From: a bacterium | GTDB lineage: Bacteria > Nitrospinota_A > UBA7883 > JACRGQ01 | Reading direction: 5' to 3' | DNA: 5,059 nt | NCBI GenBank assembly: GCA_021815535.1 | Contig: JAKAGL010000191.1 | Coordinates: 1-5,059 of the forward strand | Part shown: positions 4,909 through 5,059 of the stretch, one piece after another | Position numbering within the stretch: the stretch's first letter is position 1 | How the letters are laid out: every line of letters begins with the position of its first letter | Position numbers and translations under genes: made by a program | The notes under the pieces: generated by a model | The model's database searches: none | What the model was told of the DNA's origin: nothing | Seen by the model: the letters and a program-made list of their open reading frames with translations, nothing else

Positions 4909-5059
4909 ATGGGATTTAATTGCGGCATCATCGGGCTTCCCAACGTGGGGAAGTCGACCCTGTTCAACGCCATCACGTCGGCCGGCGCGGCCGCCAGCAA
5001 CTTCGCCTTCTGCACCGTCGATCCCAACGTGGGGCGCGTTGACGTGCCGGACGAGATCG
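4909..5059 (+). CDS. ychF: YchF/OLA1-family P-loop ATPase, 5' part only
   Basis: The first 50 residues of YchF are visible; the gene runs off the right edge (the full protein is usually about 360-365 residues). It begins MGFNCGIIGLPNVGKSTLFN, with the P-loop GLPNVGKST at about 9-17, and continues with the family's NFAFCTVDPNVGRV block (E. coli: NFPFCTIEPNTGVV). YchF is an Obg-related, ribosome-associated cytosolic protein that prefers ATP over GTP and is linked to stress responses and translation. ATG 4909 follows AGAGGA (4898-4903) by 5 bases, and the N-terminus matches the family exactly at this point, so the start is firm. Confidence 0.96.
   Translation, partial: MGFNCGIIGLPNVGKSTLFNAITSAGAAASNFAFCTVDPNVGRVDVPDEI

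Noticed and set aside
1..5059. tRNA/rRNA genes, CRISPR repeats, insertion sequences or attachment sites
   Set aside because: No direct repeat array, terminal inverted repeats, transposase-like frame or tRNA-like cloverleaf was seen in either strand.

Overview
The window is a GC-rich stretch of bacterial chromosome. It holds two gene groups that diverge from one AT-richer intergenic region (about 1940-2002), with a partial gene at each edge. The gene content (multiheme c-type cytochrome, Rieske protein, split cytochrome b, CbpA-type co-chaperone, YchF) points to a respiring Gram-negative bacterium with a periplasm. The operon type resembles those known from Deltaproteobacteria-like and related lineages. 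That placement is inference from gene content; no rRNA or taxonomic marker is visible.

Left half: an unrecognised soluble protein (5' end cut by the window edge) runs rightward to 596. Facing it tail to tail, only 6 bases away, is a leftward pair: a J-domain co-chaperone without zinc finger (start at 1939), then a small secreted helical protein with its own Shine-Dalgarno sequence at the end of the co-chaperone gene.

Right half: a tightly packed rightward operon (about 2003-4769) encodes a pentaheme c-type cytochrome, a Tat-exported Rieske iron-sulfur protein, a b6-type cytochrome b with four heme histidines, and a separate subunit IV with the PEWY motif. Together they form a quinol-oxidising Rieske/cytochrome b complex. 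No cytochrome c1 or f is present in the window, and the pentaheme cytochrome sits where that electron acceptor would be expected. The expected flow is quinol to Rieske cluster to pentaheme cytochrome, with the second electron crossing the membrane through the two b hemes and probably a covalent heme at Cys51 of cytochrome b. The Rieske protein lacks the serine that raises cluster potential, which fits a low-potential (menaquinol-type) chain.

After a 139-base gap with a GC-rich hairpin and a good sigma70-like promoter, the 5' end of ychF begins and runs off the right edge. Notable small-scale features are two overlapping divergent promoters between the co-chaperone and the cytochrome operon, and a hairpin between a strong Shine-Dalgarno sequence and the Rieske start codon.
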